Position numbers and translations under genes: made by a program. 64,000 bases of DNA. Origin: Branchinecta lynchi. Taxonomy: Eukaryota > Arthropoda > Branchiopoda > Anostraca > Branchinectidae. The first letter of the stretch is position 1. The number at the start of each line of letters is the position of its first letter. This document shows positions 22,636-34,470 of the stretch, in pieces. The notes under the pieces are model-generated. The model ran no database searches and was not told the origin of the DNA. It worked only from the letters and a program-made list of their open reading frames with translations. Location: contig JAKZAP010000020.1 in assembly GCA_023053575.1 (NCBI GenBank), positions 16,053,998 to 16,117,997 on the forward strand. The letters are read 5' to 3'.

Positions 22636-24395
22636 CTTATATAACCAGACTGGTTTCGGGCACTGTGGGGGGGGGGGATTCGGTGATCCCGCGAGTTCGG
22701 TACTAGGTCAATGGAATATGGTAGGTATATTAAGGACCCGAACAGACTGCCTTGAGAATAGTCGTTTATCTGATCCGACTATCGTGGGGGGGTGAAGGGG
22801 TGGGGAATCCAGAATCTAGTGGCATGCATAACTTTTGTACGGGTGAACGAATTTTAATGAAACTTGGCAATTGGAAAATTTTTTGTCTCAGATGTTCCAC
22901 GTCCACGACCGGATACGATACTTGTGGGGGGAGTTGGAGGGGGGCACCGGGATTCTCGTGAAACGCTTAGAGTCGACGGATCGGGATAGAATTTGGTAAG
23001 AAAAACAAGCATAAGCCCTAGACACGTTCTTGAAAGAACCAGATCTTTTCGGGGCTCTTTAGGGGGAGATTGGGGGGTTTCCCGGAATTCCGATGATCGC
23101 AAGTTATGTATACTTCCGAGGACGATAAAACTTAGCGGGCTTTATGCTGACCCGACCAAATAGACTAAAGAACCCGACACGATGCCCCTTCCTGGATCTG
23201 ACCATTTTTTAGGGAGCTAAGGGAAGGGGAATCCGGAACTTACTGAGTTCCGTAGGTTGCGAATAGGAGGTCCAATCGAGTGAAACTGTATGGGTGATAA
23301 GAACTGATGACCTAAATATACAAAACATGTGTCCGAACCACATGCCGGCATGGTTGGGGGAGTTGGAGGGGGGTCTGGAAACTTTTTGACGTGCACAAAA
23401 AACAAACAAATGGGCCGAATGGGATGCAAGTTGGACAGGACCGAATTTATGCTACGTTATTTGGCGTCCGGTCTAGATCCATCCACGGTAGAAGGAGGAT
23501 GAAGCGGGAACCGGAAATCTGCAGATATGGTCCGACTCGAGTCAAAGTTGATGATGATGTGATGATGTTTTTATTGATCCACAAAAATTAATCATAATAA
23601 GATAAATGATTATATAACTTGGTGGACGAGAAGAGGAGATGTCAGAGATTCGAAGCCTATGTATCCGATTCGTATTCGGCCACAGGGGGGGAAGCAGGAG
23701 GGAGAGTCTCGGAAATTCTGTGGCTCGCATAGGGGTCATGAGTATAGCGATTTTAATGAAACTTGGAAAGTAGAGAGATCATATGGCCTAGATGACATAT
23801 TTTAGGGTCCGGACCGAATCCGAGCACGGTGGGGGGGGGGGGGTATCAAATTTCCAGAAAAATGCTCAGATTCGAGTGATACTTGATAGGCGGTAAGAGA
23901 AGATGCTTTAGATGATTTCATTTATGTGTCCGAACCAGATTTTGCCATGGCAGGGGGAGTTGGGGGGGGCGTACCGGAAATAGTGTGGCACGCTTAGAAA
24001 TCAAACAAGTGGATCTGAACTTAAAAGTTAGAAAAGTAATATGCCCTAGATGATCCGACGCAATGTCGGAAATACTCAGACTTGAGTGAAACTAGATATC
24101 CCATTTTAGGTCCGAACCTAGGGGGATTGAAGGGGATATTTAGTGACATTCTCATCTAATTTCTTGCACCGCCCCAGGGTTGGTCATCAAGAACCAGGGT
24201 GTACGAGTTACTTCAGGATATTTTGGGTTACTTTGGGTTACATTGCATTGGGTTACTTTGGGTTTCATTAGGGTACATTGGGTTACTTTGAGATACTTTT
24301 GGGTTACTTTCCAGGGTGTACGAAGTTACTTTTGGTGACCAACCCTGGGCACCGCCTACTCGTAACAAGTGCCATATGACCTCGTAGTTCTTGTT
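22636..24395 (+). repeat. Family 1 repeat, copy ii (5'-truncated)
   Basis: It lacks the opening hairpin and first modules and begins mid-element next to the tRNA-like gene. It then follows the same module order to the terminal GTGCCATATGACCTCGTAG. A 175-bp hAT MITE (24174-24348) is inserted in its last module. Confidence 0.75.
24174..24348 (+). mobile_element. hAT-type MITE, 175 bp, with GGGTTAC repeats
   Basis: The 13-bp perfect terminal inverted repeat CCAGGGTTGGTCA is flanked by a perfect 8-bp duplication, GCACCGCC (24166-24173 and 24349-24356), inside a family 1 copy. The whole interior is an irregular tandem of GGGTTACTTT/GGGTTACATT units. The duplication of family 1 sequence shows the MITE is younger than its host repeat. 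Confidence 0.92.
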
Positions 24396-24942
24396 TGCTT
24401 TGAGAGTTACTCTAAGTAATCCAACCCTGCCCATTCAGTTTTTACTCGTCATCCATTAGACAACATCTCATTTAGTACTTTCAATAGTTTTGTTAGTTCA
24501 CCCTACAGGTAGAAAACCCAGAACATGAATTCTCAAGAACTAGACTTGAAATCAGCAAATATCTTAAGTTCGTGTTTGCCAACCTTTCACCTCAAGCACA
24601 ATGAATCCACAGTATAATCAGCGAAGGAGCGCACATCAATCATGAGAGCATATCAATAATTACCCCCTCTACCGAAGCTAAACAAGGGTATACCATGGTG
24701 TATTAGTAGTTGCTCGTCGTCTCATTAAGATATCGCAATGTGATTGTCACACGTATCGTGGAGTCTCAATGAGACCGCAAAGAAAAGTTAATTATGTATA
24801 GCCTACGTGAGTTAGTTTTTCGCTTACATAGAAGCAAAGAAAAAACAGGAAGGAACAAAAGAAAACTAGAAAAAATAAAACCATGACAGAACCAGAAGTG
24901 TTGGTCCTGCAAAACGCAATAAATCCACACACAAGAGATACA

Positions 24943-25179
24943 GAGCGTGCTCCACCCTACTTACCATAGTCACTACCCATGACGTCACGAATACGGGCGA
25001 ATCCGACCAATCACATTACAGAGACGCGTACTCCGCTTACTACGCCCAGTGCATGGTAAGCAAATAGTTACTGTTAGTTACTATTTCGAGAAGGTTGGAA
25101 CGGTGTGTTAACTTTTTACGAGGGAAGAAAATATTAACTACTAGTTAGCCTACTATTGTTAGAAGGGTGGAACACGCTC
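24943..25179 (+). mobile_element. GAGCGTGTTCC MITE, copy 3
   Basis: GAGCGTGCTCC...GGAACACGCTC is flanked by ACA at 24940-24942 and 25180-25182. It has the same orientation as copy 2 but is about 60 bp shorter through internal deletion. The third distinct 3-bp flank supports a real 3-bp target duplication. Confidence 0.85.
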
Positions 25180-25489
25180 ACAAATTCTAAGACTTGTATT
25201 TTCTTACATTTGTGTTCTGTTGTGAGATTTCATATCACATTATGCTATTTTTGTTTCTTTTGTGTAGTCCTCATAGCTTGCGTCAATTTGATGGGTAGTA
25301 AATTTTGTCATTCCAACGAAGAATTAACATGTGGATTGCGCAAAGATTTTAGCGCCTTGGCTCGAGCATTTCTCTCAATTTATTTCTAACTTATTGTTTT
25401 GGTTTTTTTATTTTGTATTTGGTTGAAAACTCCTGAGCAAACAGCGTTCTTGAAGCATGTGGTACATTTGCTTTGATCAAGTACCATTA

Positions 25490-25539
25490 AAAATAAAAGT
25501 GGCAATATGTATAAAGTACGTAAAGCGTAATATCGGCGT
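25490..25539 (+). repeat. LINE L2 3' fragment, left half (interrupted by hAT)
   Basis: Together with 32690-32880 this forms a 3' end related to 11300-11560 (RFIRSLDAS region in that copy, VR.LDASH here). The two halves are separated by the hAT element 25540-32689, whose target duplication is ATCGGC(G/A)T. Confidence 0.5.
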
Positions 25540-26189
25540 CAGGGGTGGGAGTGAGACCTATATATCCTATATTTTAAAACTTGTCCTATAATATAATATA
25601 TTGAGTAAAAAACCCTATATTCTCCTATATTTAAGCTTTTGCTGGGTTTTTTTTTTCGTAAATTTCGAAGTTAATTCTGCCAAAACTGGGCAAAGGTCGA
25701 AGTAATTAATATTTCTGCAGAAATGTTTTCTATTTCCTCTGCATATTTCCCTTGTGAGTTTTTGTTTCCATCAGTTATGGCAACGCTGGGTTGCCCAAGT
25801 TCTACTGTGTGGTGGAAAAAGGAGGCTTATTGAAACTCAGAAGAAAAATGATCCTGTAGGATTGAATCTGCAAAAACTCTCATTGAGCTTTCGGAGAGCA
25901 AAGTGTGTGAAAGTGTTGCAGACCTTTCTGCTCTTCAGAAAAAGAGAAAAAAAGCAGATGAAAAGCAAAGTGGTCTCATGGAGAAGCTTTCTTCATTTGA
26001 AAGGCGCTGTTGACACTCAGTTAAACGCGGTTGTGTGGTTTTCTGGTCCTTTTCTGAAGTTTTCACGAAGTCAATCAGTAGTCTGTTTGTCAGGGCGTCC
26101 CGAGGGGCGGGGGAGGGCGCAGTCGCCGAAGGCAAGAATTCGTCAAAACGGTCATCGCGGCGAAGCCGTGATGCCTGTTCTATATGCCC

Positions 26190-26800
26190 ATATTTCCAAA
26201 TTTAACGTGTTTATTGGTTCCCATTCTTTACGAAGTTGGTAATTAATCCAACTTTTGTTCAGTCCGAGTCGATTTCACCGCATTCGGTACGTCCCTACAT
26301 ATTCTGTGATTTAACGTATTTATTTGGTCACATTCGTTGGCGAATTTGGTTGTTCACCGGACTTTTCTCAAGTCCGTATCTGTTCTATCGCATTCGGTCA
26401 GTCCATTTCATAATTCGGTCATTAATCAGATTCATTTGGTTCTGATTCGTGACCGAATTCGACAATTCATCCAGCTTTTGTTCAGTCCGAGTCGATTTCA
26501 CCGCATTCGGTACGTCCCTACGTAAATTCGGTGATTTTAACGTATTTATTTGGTCTCATTCGTTAGCGAATTCGGTTGTTCATCGGACTTTTCTCAAGTC
26601 TGTATCTGTTCTATCGCATTCGGTCGATCCATTTCATAGTTCGGTGATTAATCAGATTGATTTGATTCTAATTCGTTACGAATTCGGTAATTCACCTGAT
26701 TTTTGTTTGGTCCGCATCTGTTCTCAGACTTACCATATTCGGTTGTTTTAGGTAGTTCTACCAAGAGTTTTTCCATTCCGAAGTTCGGTCGTTATACCGC
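26190..26800 (+). repeat. Minisatellite, period about 222 bp, 2.6 units
   Basis: CGATTTCACCGCATTCGGTA recurs at about 26270 and 26492, and a diverged third unit follows near 26711. ATTCGGT phrases are repeated inside each unit. It is confined to the left interior of the inner hAT element. Confidence 0.75.
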
Positions 26801-26824
26801 TCCCGATCTGCTCCTTGTTTTTAT

Positions 26825-29081
26825 GGCACTTGAGCTTACTCAAGTGCCATATAGCGATTGTTATTTCTGTCCGTCAGTCGGTCTGTCGGTCCCGGTTTTG
26901 CTAGTTCGGGCACTTCCAGATAAGCTAGGACGATGAAACTTGGCAAGCATATCAGGAACTGGACCAGATTAAATTAGAAATTGTCGCTTCCTCGATCCGA
27001 CCATCTGGAGGGGAGTGGAAGGAGGGGGAATCCGGAAAAAATAGGAAAAATGAGATATTTTTAGCTTACGAACGGGTGATCGGATCTTAATGAAACTTAA
27101 TACATGGAAGGACTTCGTGTCTCAGACCCTCCATTTTAAATCCAGACCGGATCCGGTGACACTGGGGGGAGTTAGAGGGGGAAACCGGAAATCTTGGAAA
27201 ACACTTAGAGTGGAGGGATCCGAATGAAACTTGGTGGAAAGTACAAGCAAAAGTCCTAGATACGTGACTGATATAACCGGAACGGATCCGCTCACTTTGG
27301 GGGAGTTGGGGGGGGGAGAAGTCCGAATTTGTAGTGATCCCGCGAGTTCCGTGCTTCCTGATGTGCTGGGACGATGGAAATTGACAGGCATGTCTGGGAC
27401 CCGACCAGCTTAAATAGGAAATCATCAATTCTTCGATTCGACCATCTGGGGGGGGGGGGAGTGGAGGGAGGGTGAAGCCAAAATTTGAGGTATTTTTAGC
27501 TTGCGAACGGGTGATCGGATCTTGATGAAAATTGATATTTAGGATGACCTCGTGTCTCAGACACCTCACTTTAAATCCGGGCCGGATCCTATGACACTGG
27601 GGGGAGTTGGAGGAGGGAACCGGAAATTTTGAGAAACGCTTAAAGTGGAGGGATCGGGATGAAACTTGGTGGGAAAAACAAGCACAGGTCCTAGAAACGT
27701 CATTGACATAACCGGACCGGATCAGGGCACTGTGGGGGAGTTGGGGTGGGGAACCGGAAATTTTGAGAAACGCTTAAAGTGGAGGGATCGGGATGAAACT
27801 TGGTGGGAAAAACAAGCACAGGTCCTAGACACGTCATTGACATAAGCGGACCGGATCAGGGCACTGTGGGGGAGTTGGGATGGGGTTCCGGATTTCTAGC
27901 GATCCCGCGAGTTCGGCATACTTCCTGGTGTCCTAGAGCGATGAAACTTGGCAGGTATGTCAAGGATCCGAACAGATTGACTTGAGAACAGCCGTTTCCC
28001 CGACCCGACCATCGTGGGGGGAGTGGGTGGATGGGGAGAAACTCAAGAAACTCTAAAAGTAGAGGGATTGGGACGAAACTTAATGGATGGAACAAGCATT
28101 AGGCCTAGATGAAATTGACGGAGCCAGATGGTTTCGGGGCTCTGTGGGGGGAGTTGGAGGGGGTTTCATGGAATTCCGGTAGTCGTGAGTTAGAATAGTT
28201 CCAGATGTAAAACGACAACGAAACTTTGCAGGCATATTAGCGACCCGAATTATCTTGACTTAAAAACCTGACACAACGTACCCCCGGAAACTTCCGTTCC
28301 TAGATCCGAGCATTTTTGGGGGAGCAAGAGAAGAGAAATATGGACTTCTATAAATTGCGAACGAGTGGTCTGATTCGAGTGAAACTTCATGGGTGATACG
28401 AATCGATGGCCGCGACATGTAAAACATGCGTTCGAACCATATGCGACCACGATTAGGGGAATTGGGGGTGGGGGGACTTTTGACATGCACAAAAACCAAA
28501 CGGATGGACCGAATGAGATGCAATTCGACAGTGCCGAGTTTATGCGGCCTAGATTTGTTATTTGGCGTCTGGGCCGGATTCGGCCAAGGTAGGGGGGGGG
28601 GGGGTACTGGAAACTTGCAGATAGGCTATGCTCCAATTTCAGTCAAACTTGATGAGGGAATTAAGAGATTGGGCCCGAACCGGCTCCGACAACGTTGGTG
28701 GGAAGGGTACCGGAACTTTCCAAAAATGCTCAGATTCGAGTGAAACTTGGTAGATGGTATAAACGAAGATGCTTTAGGTGGTCGATTTTTGTTTTATTCC
28801 GAACCAGTTTCGGCCACGGTAGGTAGAAATAGAGCGAGTACCGGAAATCGTGTAGCACGTCTAGGGATCAAACAAATTGATTTATTGGGATGAAAGTTTG
28901 AACAGTCATGTGCATTTGCAATCGAGACGATGCCGGAACTGCTCAGAAATGAGTGAAACTAAATATCCTATTTCTATTTCCGAACCGCCTTTTTGGATGG
29001 CGGGTGTATTTTGTGACGTTTTCATCTACTTTCTTGTACAGCCTACTCGTACAAGTGCCATATGAGCTCGTAGCTCTTGTT
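26825..29081 (+). repeat. Family 1 repeat, copy iii (full length)
   Basis: It opens with GGCACTTGAGCTTACTCAAGTGCC (hairpin), then GTCCGTCAGTCGGT, and closes with GAGCTCGTAGCTCTTGTT. At about 27600-27850 one module is duplicated in tandem. It lies in the same orientation as copy iv, 240 bp away. Confidence 0.85.
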
Positions 29082-29320
29082 TAGTTAGTTTTTCAGTAGT
29101 ACAAATTCATTATTTGGTTCACCCCAGTTACTGATCTTGGTAATTTAAGTGGCATTTATTTAGCTCTTGTTCTTTACCATTGAACGGTAGCTTCATCTGG
29201 TCTCCATTCATTATTTAAAGCACAATGGGCACTAACTATGCTTTAACTTTTATAACGTACTTCAAACGTATACATTTCTGACTTCCACTAGATAGCGCTT
29301 CAGAAATAAGCCGTTTTTAT

Positions 29321-31554
29321 GGCACTTGCCCTTCGGCCAAGTGCCATATAGCGATTGTAATTTCTGTCCGTCAGTCGGTCTGTCGGTCCCGGTTTTGCTA
29401 GTTCGGGCACTTCCAGATAAGCTAGGACGATGAAACTTGGCAGGCATATCAGGGACTGGACCAGATTAAATAAGAAATAGTTGCTTTCCTGATCCGACCA
29501 TCTGGAGGGGAGTGGAGGGAGGGGGAATCCGGAAAAATTAGGAACACTCAAATATTTTTAGCTTACGAACGGGTAATCGGATCTTAATGAAACTTCATAT
29601 ATGGAAGGACGTCATGTCTCGGACGCTCCGTTTTAAATCCAGATCGGATCCGGTGACATTGGGGGGAGTTGGAGGGGGAAACCGGAAATCTTGGAAAACA
29701 CTTAGGGATCCGAATGAAACTTGGTGGAAAGAACAAGCAGAAGTCCTAGATACGTGACGGATATAACCGGAACGGATCCGCTCACTTTGGGGGAGTTGGG
29801 GGGGGGGGGGGGGGAGAAGTACGAATTTCTAGTGATCCCGCGAGTTTGGTGCTTCCTGATGTGCTGGGACGCTGAAAATTGGCAGGCATGTCAGGGACCC
29901 GACCAGATTAAATAGGAAATAGTCATTTCCCCGATCCGACCATCTGGGAGGGGAGTGGAGGGAGGGGGAAGCCAAAATTTGAGGTATTTTTGTCTTGCGA
30001 ACGAGTCATCGGATCTTGATGAAATTTTATATTTAGGATGACCTCGTGTCTCAGACGTCCCACTATAAAGCCGGACCGGATCCGATGACACTGGGGGGAG
30101 TTGGGGGAGGGAACCGGAAATCTTGAGAAACGTTTAGAGTGGAGGGATCGGGATGAAACTTGGTGGGAAGAACAAGCACAAGTCCTAGATACGTCATTGA
30201 TATAAGCGGACCAGATCCGGGCACTCTGGGGGAGTTGGCGGGGGGGTCCGGATTTCTAGCGATCCCGCGAGTTCGGCATACTTCCTGATGTGCTAGGGCG
30301 ATGAAACTTGGCAGGTATGTCAGGGACCCGAACAGGTTCACTTGAGAACAGCCGTTTCCTCGATCCGACCATAGTGGGGAGAGTGGATGGATGGGGAGTC
30401 CGGAATCTAGTGGCGTGTATAACTTTGGAACGGGTGATCGGAATTGAATGAAACTTGTATGGTGGAAAGAGCTATCGCCTCGGATGTTCAGTGTTAAGTC
30501 CGGGTCGGGTCGGGTTATACCTGTGGGGATGGGGGGGGGGGGGGACCGGAAAACTCAAGAAACGCTTAAAGCAGAGGGATTGGGACGGAATTTAATGGAG
30601 AGAACAAGCATTAGGCCTAGATCCGAATTTGACGGAGCCAGATAATTTCGGGGCTCTGTGGGGAGGGGGGCAGAGGGGGTTTCCTGGAATACCGGTAGTC
30701 GGGGTTAGAATAGTTCCAGAAGTACTAAGACAATGAAACTTTGCAGGCATATTAGCGACCCGACTTAATTGACGTATTTATTTAAACTAGGATACGACCA
30801 ACTAGGGTCAAACAAATGGGTGATAAGAATCGATAGCCTCGATAAGTAAAGATGCGTTCGAACAAATGCGACCACGGTTGGGGGAATTGGGGGGGGGGGG
30901 TGGACTTTAACCAAACGAATGGCCCGAATGAAGTGCAAGTTTGACAGTGCCGAGTTTATGCGGCCTAGATTTGTTATTTGGCGTCCGGGCCGGATGCGGC
31001 CAAGGTAGGGGGGGGGGGGGTACTGGAAACTTGCAGATAGGCTATGCTCCAATTTCAGTGAAACTTGATGGACAGGAAGAGGGAATTAGGAGATATGACG
31101 TGTATGTTTTCAAGTCCCGTTCGGCCACAGTGGCGGGAATTGGAGGGAGATTGCCGGAAACTTTGAGGCTCGCATAGGAGTCAAACGAGTGCATCAGTTT
31201 AAATGAAACATAGAACTTCAAGAGAGCATATACCCTAGATGACATATTATGGGCAAGGGTCCGGATCCGACAACGTTGGTGGGGGGAGGGGGTACGGAGG
31301 GAGTACCGGAAATATTGTAGCACGTCTAGGGATGAAACTAGTGGATTTATTAGGCTGAAACTTGGAAGTTTGAACAGTCATGTGCATTTGATAATCGAGA
31401 CGATGCCGGAACTGCTCAGAAGTGAGTGAAACAAAATATCCTACTTCTATTTCCGAACCGCATTTTTGGATGGCGGGTGTATTTTGTCACGTTCTCATCT
31501 ACTTTCTTGTACTGCCTACTCGTAACAAGTGCCATATGAGCTCGTAGCTCTTGT
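29321..31554 (+). repeat. Family 1 repeat, copy iv (full length)
   Basis: It has the same start hairpin as copy i (GGCACTTGCCCTTCGG..) and the same closing GAGCTCGTAGCTCTTGT. Module order is conserved, with a deletion near 30800-30900 relative to copy iii. The 239 bp between copies iii and iv hold nothing recognisable. Confidence 0.85.
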
Positions 31555-32689
31555 CTTGTTATCGCTTGTCATTGACTCTTCGGTGTATCGGCGGAGACGA
31601 TTTCAGATCCTGGTATTGCAAGGCGCGGAAATTCAAAACTCTCGTGCATCTCAGAAATCAATCGTTTTGTAGAGCTGAGTGACGAGAGTGCCATGGTTGC
31701 TAAATAAACTTTCTGTTGTTTGTCAGGAATAGGCACGTCTCTTCACGTGAAAACTAGCCTATTTTTGTTTGCTCTTAATTCAGAATAAATGTACATCTAC
31801 TTTACCCTGGATGGACCTTTTTTCGCCAGGCAGCTCTGTGGTTTAAAAGTTAGTCTTGGGATCGCAATAAGGCACTTTGATCATGAATGTGTCCAAAAAA
31901 TTTTGCATGCGGCACATTTAGCAGTCTTCACTATTTAGAAGAAGGGTATACGTCATTTACTTGGCGATTAAGACTTGGAATTTGTTGCGCTTGAACCACG
32001 TTAAAAGCTAGAATTTGCCAGAAAAAAGGTGGATTCAAAAATTTTTGCCTTAGGCGCTTTAATTTTTCCTGGGTACAGCTATTCACGACGTTGTCGCTTG
32101 GCAGCAACTGCGTTTTTTGTCGCCACATTTTCAAGTCCTGTTGGTAGAACTGCACGTCCCCCAAAGGTAAAAGGCTAGTGGCTAGTGGCGGCGTATTTTT
32201 GAAGAAAAAAAAACAAGTGGAAGAGCGTGAAAACACCAAATTTTCTCTTTAGACTTAATTTTGTACATACTATGCAACTTTTTACATTGTAGCTTCTTGA
32301 AGGCAACTCGCTGTGTTTTAGAAACAAATTAAATTCGGTCAGTATCAGGTACCGATTTGCCGTCAATTTTTACCAGTACCCCCCCCCCCCCCTCAATGAA
32401 GAAAGGCTCGGGACGCCCTTGGTGTTCGTAGTTCTTAATTTTGTTTTTGATCTCTGTTCATGGATAAAACTTACCCATGAAAGTCTCTCGTTTTGGATAC
32501 TATGTTTTTTGTTTTAAGGTGAGATCCTAAGTTGTTTTACCAGAATCGTCCTTTATTATTTTGCAGAAGATGTGGTCATGAGATTTTTTCATCCAAATAA
32601 GCTGTTTTTTATCTTATATTGTCCTATATTTTGATGTGAAAAACCATATATCCTATATATATTTTAGCCTTGGGTCACTCCCAGGCCTG

Positions 32690-32880
32690 ATCGGCATTAA
32701 ACATACACGTTTTGTTCGTTAGCTTGACGCTAGTCACCCACTATACAGGGCTATGTTGCGTCTTCTGTAAATAGGAGTGTTGACTCGTATGTGTTACATG
32801 TTGCTTGATTTTGTTTTCTTTCTCTTATACTCCGTCTTGTGGTTTTGTATTAGATATAGGTAAATAAACTTCATTCAGTA
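32690..32880 (+). repeat. LINE L2 3' fragment, right half
   Basis: It continues the 25490-25539 fragment after the hAT insertion and ends with AGGTAAATAAACTTCATTC, a LINE-type 3' end with AATAAA. It parallels 11340-11560. Confidence 0.5.
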
Positions 32881-33129
32881 TAAAAACGAAAACCTAGCCG
32901 TACTAAATACTGGGGCTGGAGAACCTATTCTGAAACTTCGACAATTGTTTGGGTTCGCATGGTTTTCAGCCAACCGGGAAGTAAAATCGAACGATACTAA
33001 AAATACTTGTCTCTTAAATGCGACACATTTCTTTGTCGTCTGCACGCTAGTCTCAGATGAGTCAGACATGTTTTTGTGACTACAGTCTGTTGGTCGAATA
33101 TCGACGTTGAACTCTCCAAGACTTCTATT

Positions 33130-34470
33130 TTTGGGATCCCAAAACGTAAGGGGAGGGATACCTATGCCATTGCAAAAGTTGTCCGTCTGTCTACCCGTCT
33201 GTAAGCACGATAACTCTCGAAGGGAATGAGATATTTTGATGAAACTTGGTGTGAGGATTTCTTAGGTCGGGTTCGTAGTTGGGCTTTGTAGCCCTAGATT
33301 TAGGGGTGGGTGAGGGGGTTCAAATCAAGGGGCTAACAAAATATTTGAAACAGCTAATAAGATAGTCGATTAAGGGGTAAGAGGACATGCTGAACACGAA
33401 TACGAGTTGAATAAGTTGTATTAGATGTTCGATTTAGAAGGCATGCTGAAAATTCCTGTGAAAATCATATTCCACCCGGACAAGTAGTTCGCCCGGAATC
33501 CGGCCAAAACTGGAAAATTTGTTAAAAGCAAAAGTTTTATTTGTAGTTGATTAGATGTCCGATTTTGGGGTAAGAAGAGATGCTGAATCCGTATATGACA
33601 ATCGTTTCTGTGGCCACACAGTTCGCCCGGAATCCGGATGAAACTGGAAACTTTGTTATAAGTAAAAGTTTTATTTGAAGTTAATTAGATGTTCGATATA
33701 GGGGCAAGGAGATAAGCTGAATCGATTTTGAGCTTTATTTTTTTTTTTGCCGGACTGGTAGTTCCGGAATTCGGCCAAAACCGGAAATTCGGCATAAGTA
33801 AGGTAAGTAATTTCGGTCAGAGCTCCGATAGTCGACAGTCACCACTACATTGGCAATCTGGTTGTTCAACTACTCCCAAACCACCCACTTCGCAAATCTA
33901 TCCCCCCAAAAGTCTGGTCCACAGGCCCATGTTTTCTTACATCATACCAGATGCGTCGACAAAACTTTTACGACCGCTCTAGTACAGTGGTTCCCAACCG
34001 GTGGTACGCGTACCCCAAGGGGTACGCGAAGGAACCAAAATTGATTTAGTCTGTAGCTTCAAAATCTCGCCTCACTCATTTTTGATTGCCGAAAGCTTAA
34101 TATTACCAGCAGAGGCATTACCACCCAACATGTGTCTTAAGGGGCATAGTATTTTAACTGACCGACAGGTCATTTTTACGGACTGTTTTTTTGTTTTTAA
34201 GTAACTGCTTTTACGAAAAGCAAGTAAGGTAGGAAGTTTCGATGAGTTTCGTCAGAATAGATATGACTTAGTTATAAGGGTAAACACACATGCTGAATCC
34301 ATATCAGAACTTGGTCTTCTCAGATGATTAGCTATTTGGCCTTAATCTGTTTCTAAATTTCAGTAGTAAAAATTTTCAAGGAGTCTGGAGAAGACTGGAA
34401 CTGGTGAATACAAAACCCAATTGTATGGATGAAAGATTAAGCTTTTGGGATCCCATCGGAACGTTTGGTC
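33130..34470 (+). repeat. Family 2 repeat, with internal insertion
   Basis: It begins TTTTGGGATCCCAAAACG, then GTCCGTCTGT, GATAACTCTCGAAGGGAATG, then units containing CATGCTGAA...GCCCGGAATCCGG...GGAAA. It closes with TTTTGGGATCCCATCGGAAC and TTTGGTCTTG. About 415 bp at 33806-34222 are foreign: an AAGTAAGGTA phrase is present on both sides, and the insert is absent from the copy at 52788. No ORF is supported. Confidence 0.75.
33809..33985 (+). repeat. 175-bp repeat D, copy 1
   Basis: It matches 39246-39425 in inverted orientation: TTTCGGTCAGA, CCACCCACTTCG, CCCATGTTTTCTTACATCAT and CGACCGCTCTAGTA are shared. Directly after it, CAGTGGTTCCCAACC (33985) is a typical hAT left terminus, but I could not find its right partner. 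Confidence 0.65.

Larger units (their letters stand above)
26091..32421. mobile_element. Inner hAT-type element, related to 59635-61422
   Basis: The ends CAGGGCGTCCCGAG and (reverse complement) CAAGGGCGTCCCGAG are flanked by CTGTTTGT and GTGTTCGT (six of eight match). The right part (31960-32190: GTTAAAAGCTAGAA, GTTTTTTGTCG, then CAAAGGTAAAAGGCTAGTG) matches the right end of the hAT at 59635-61422 in order. Two family 1 copies (26825-29081, 29321-31554) are inserted in it. A CGGC-GAA-GCCG hairpin lies near 26155. Confidence 0.6.
25540..32689. mobile_element. Outer hAT-type element with nested insertions
   Basis: The ends CAGGGGTGGGAGTGAG and (reverse complement) CAGGCCTGGGAGTGAC are flanked by ATCGGCGT (25532-25539) and ATCGGCAT (32690-32697), an 8-bp duplication with one mismatch. 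CCTATATATCC-type sequence lies inside both ends. A possible coding remnant (LIELSESKVCESVADLSALQ, about 25870-25930) has no recognised domain. A second hAT (26091-32421) sits inside it. Confidence 0.7.

Noticed and set aside
24220..24310. Interstitial telomere array
   Set aside because: The GGGTTAC units are irregular and lie wholly inside hAT termini with a target duplication.
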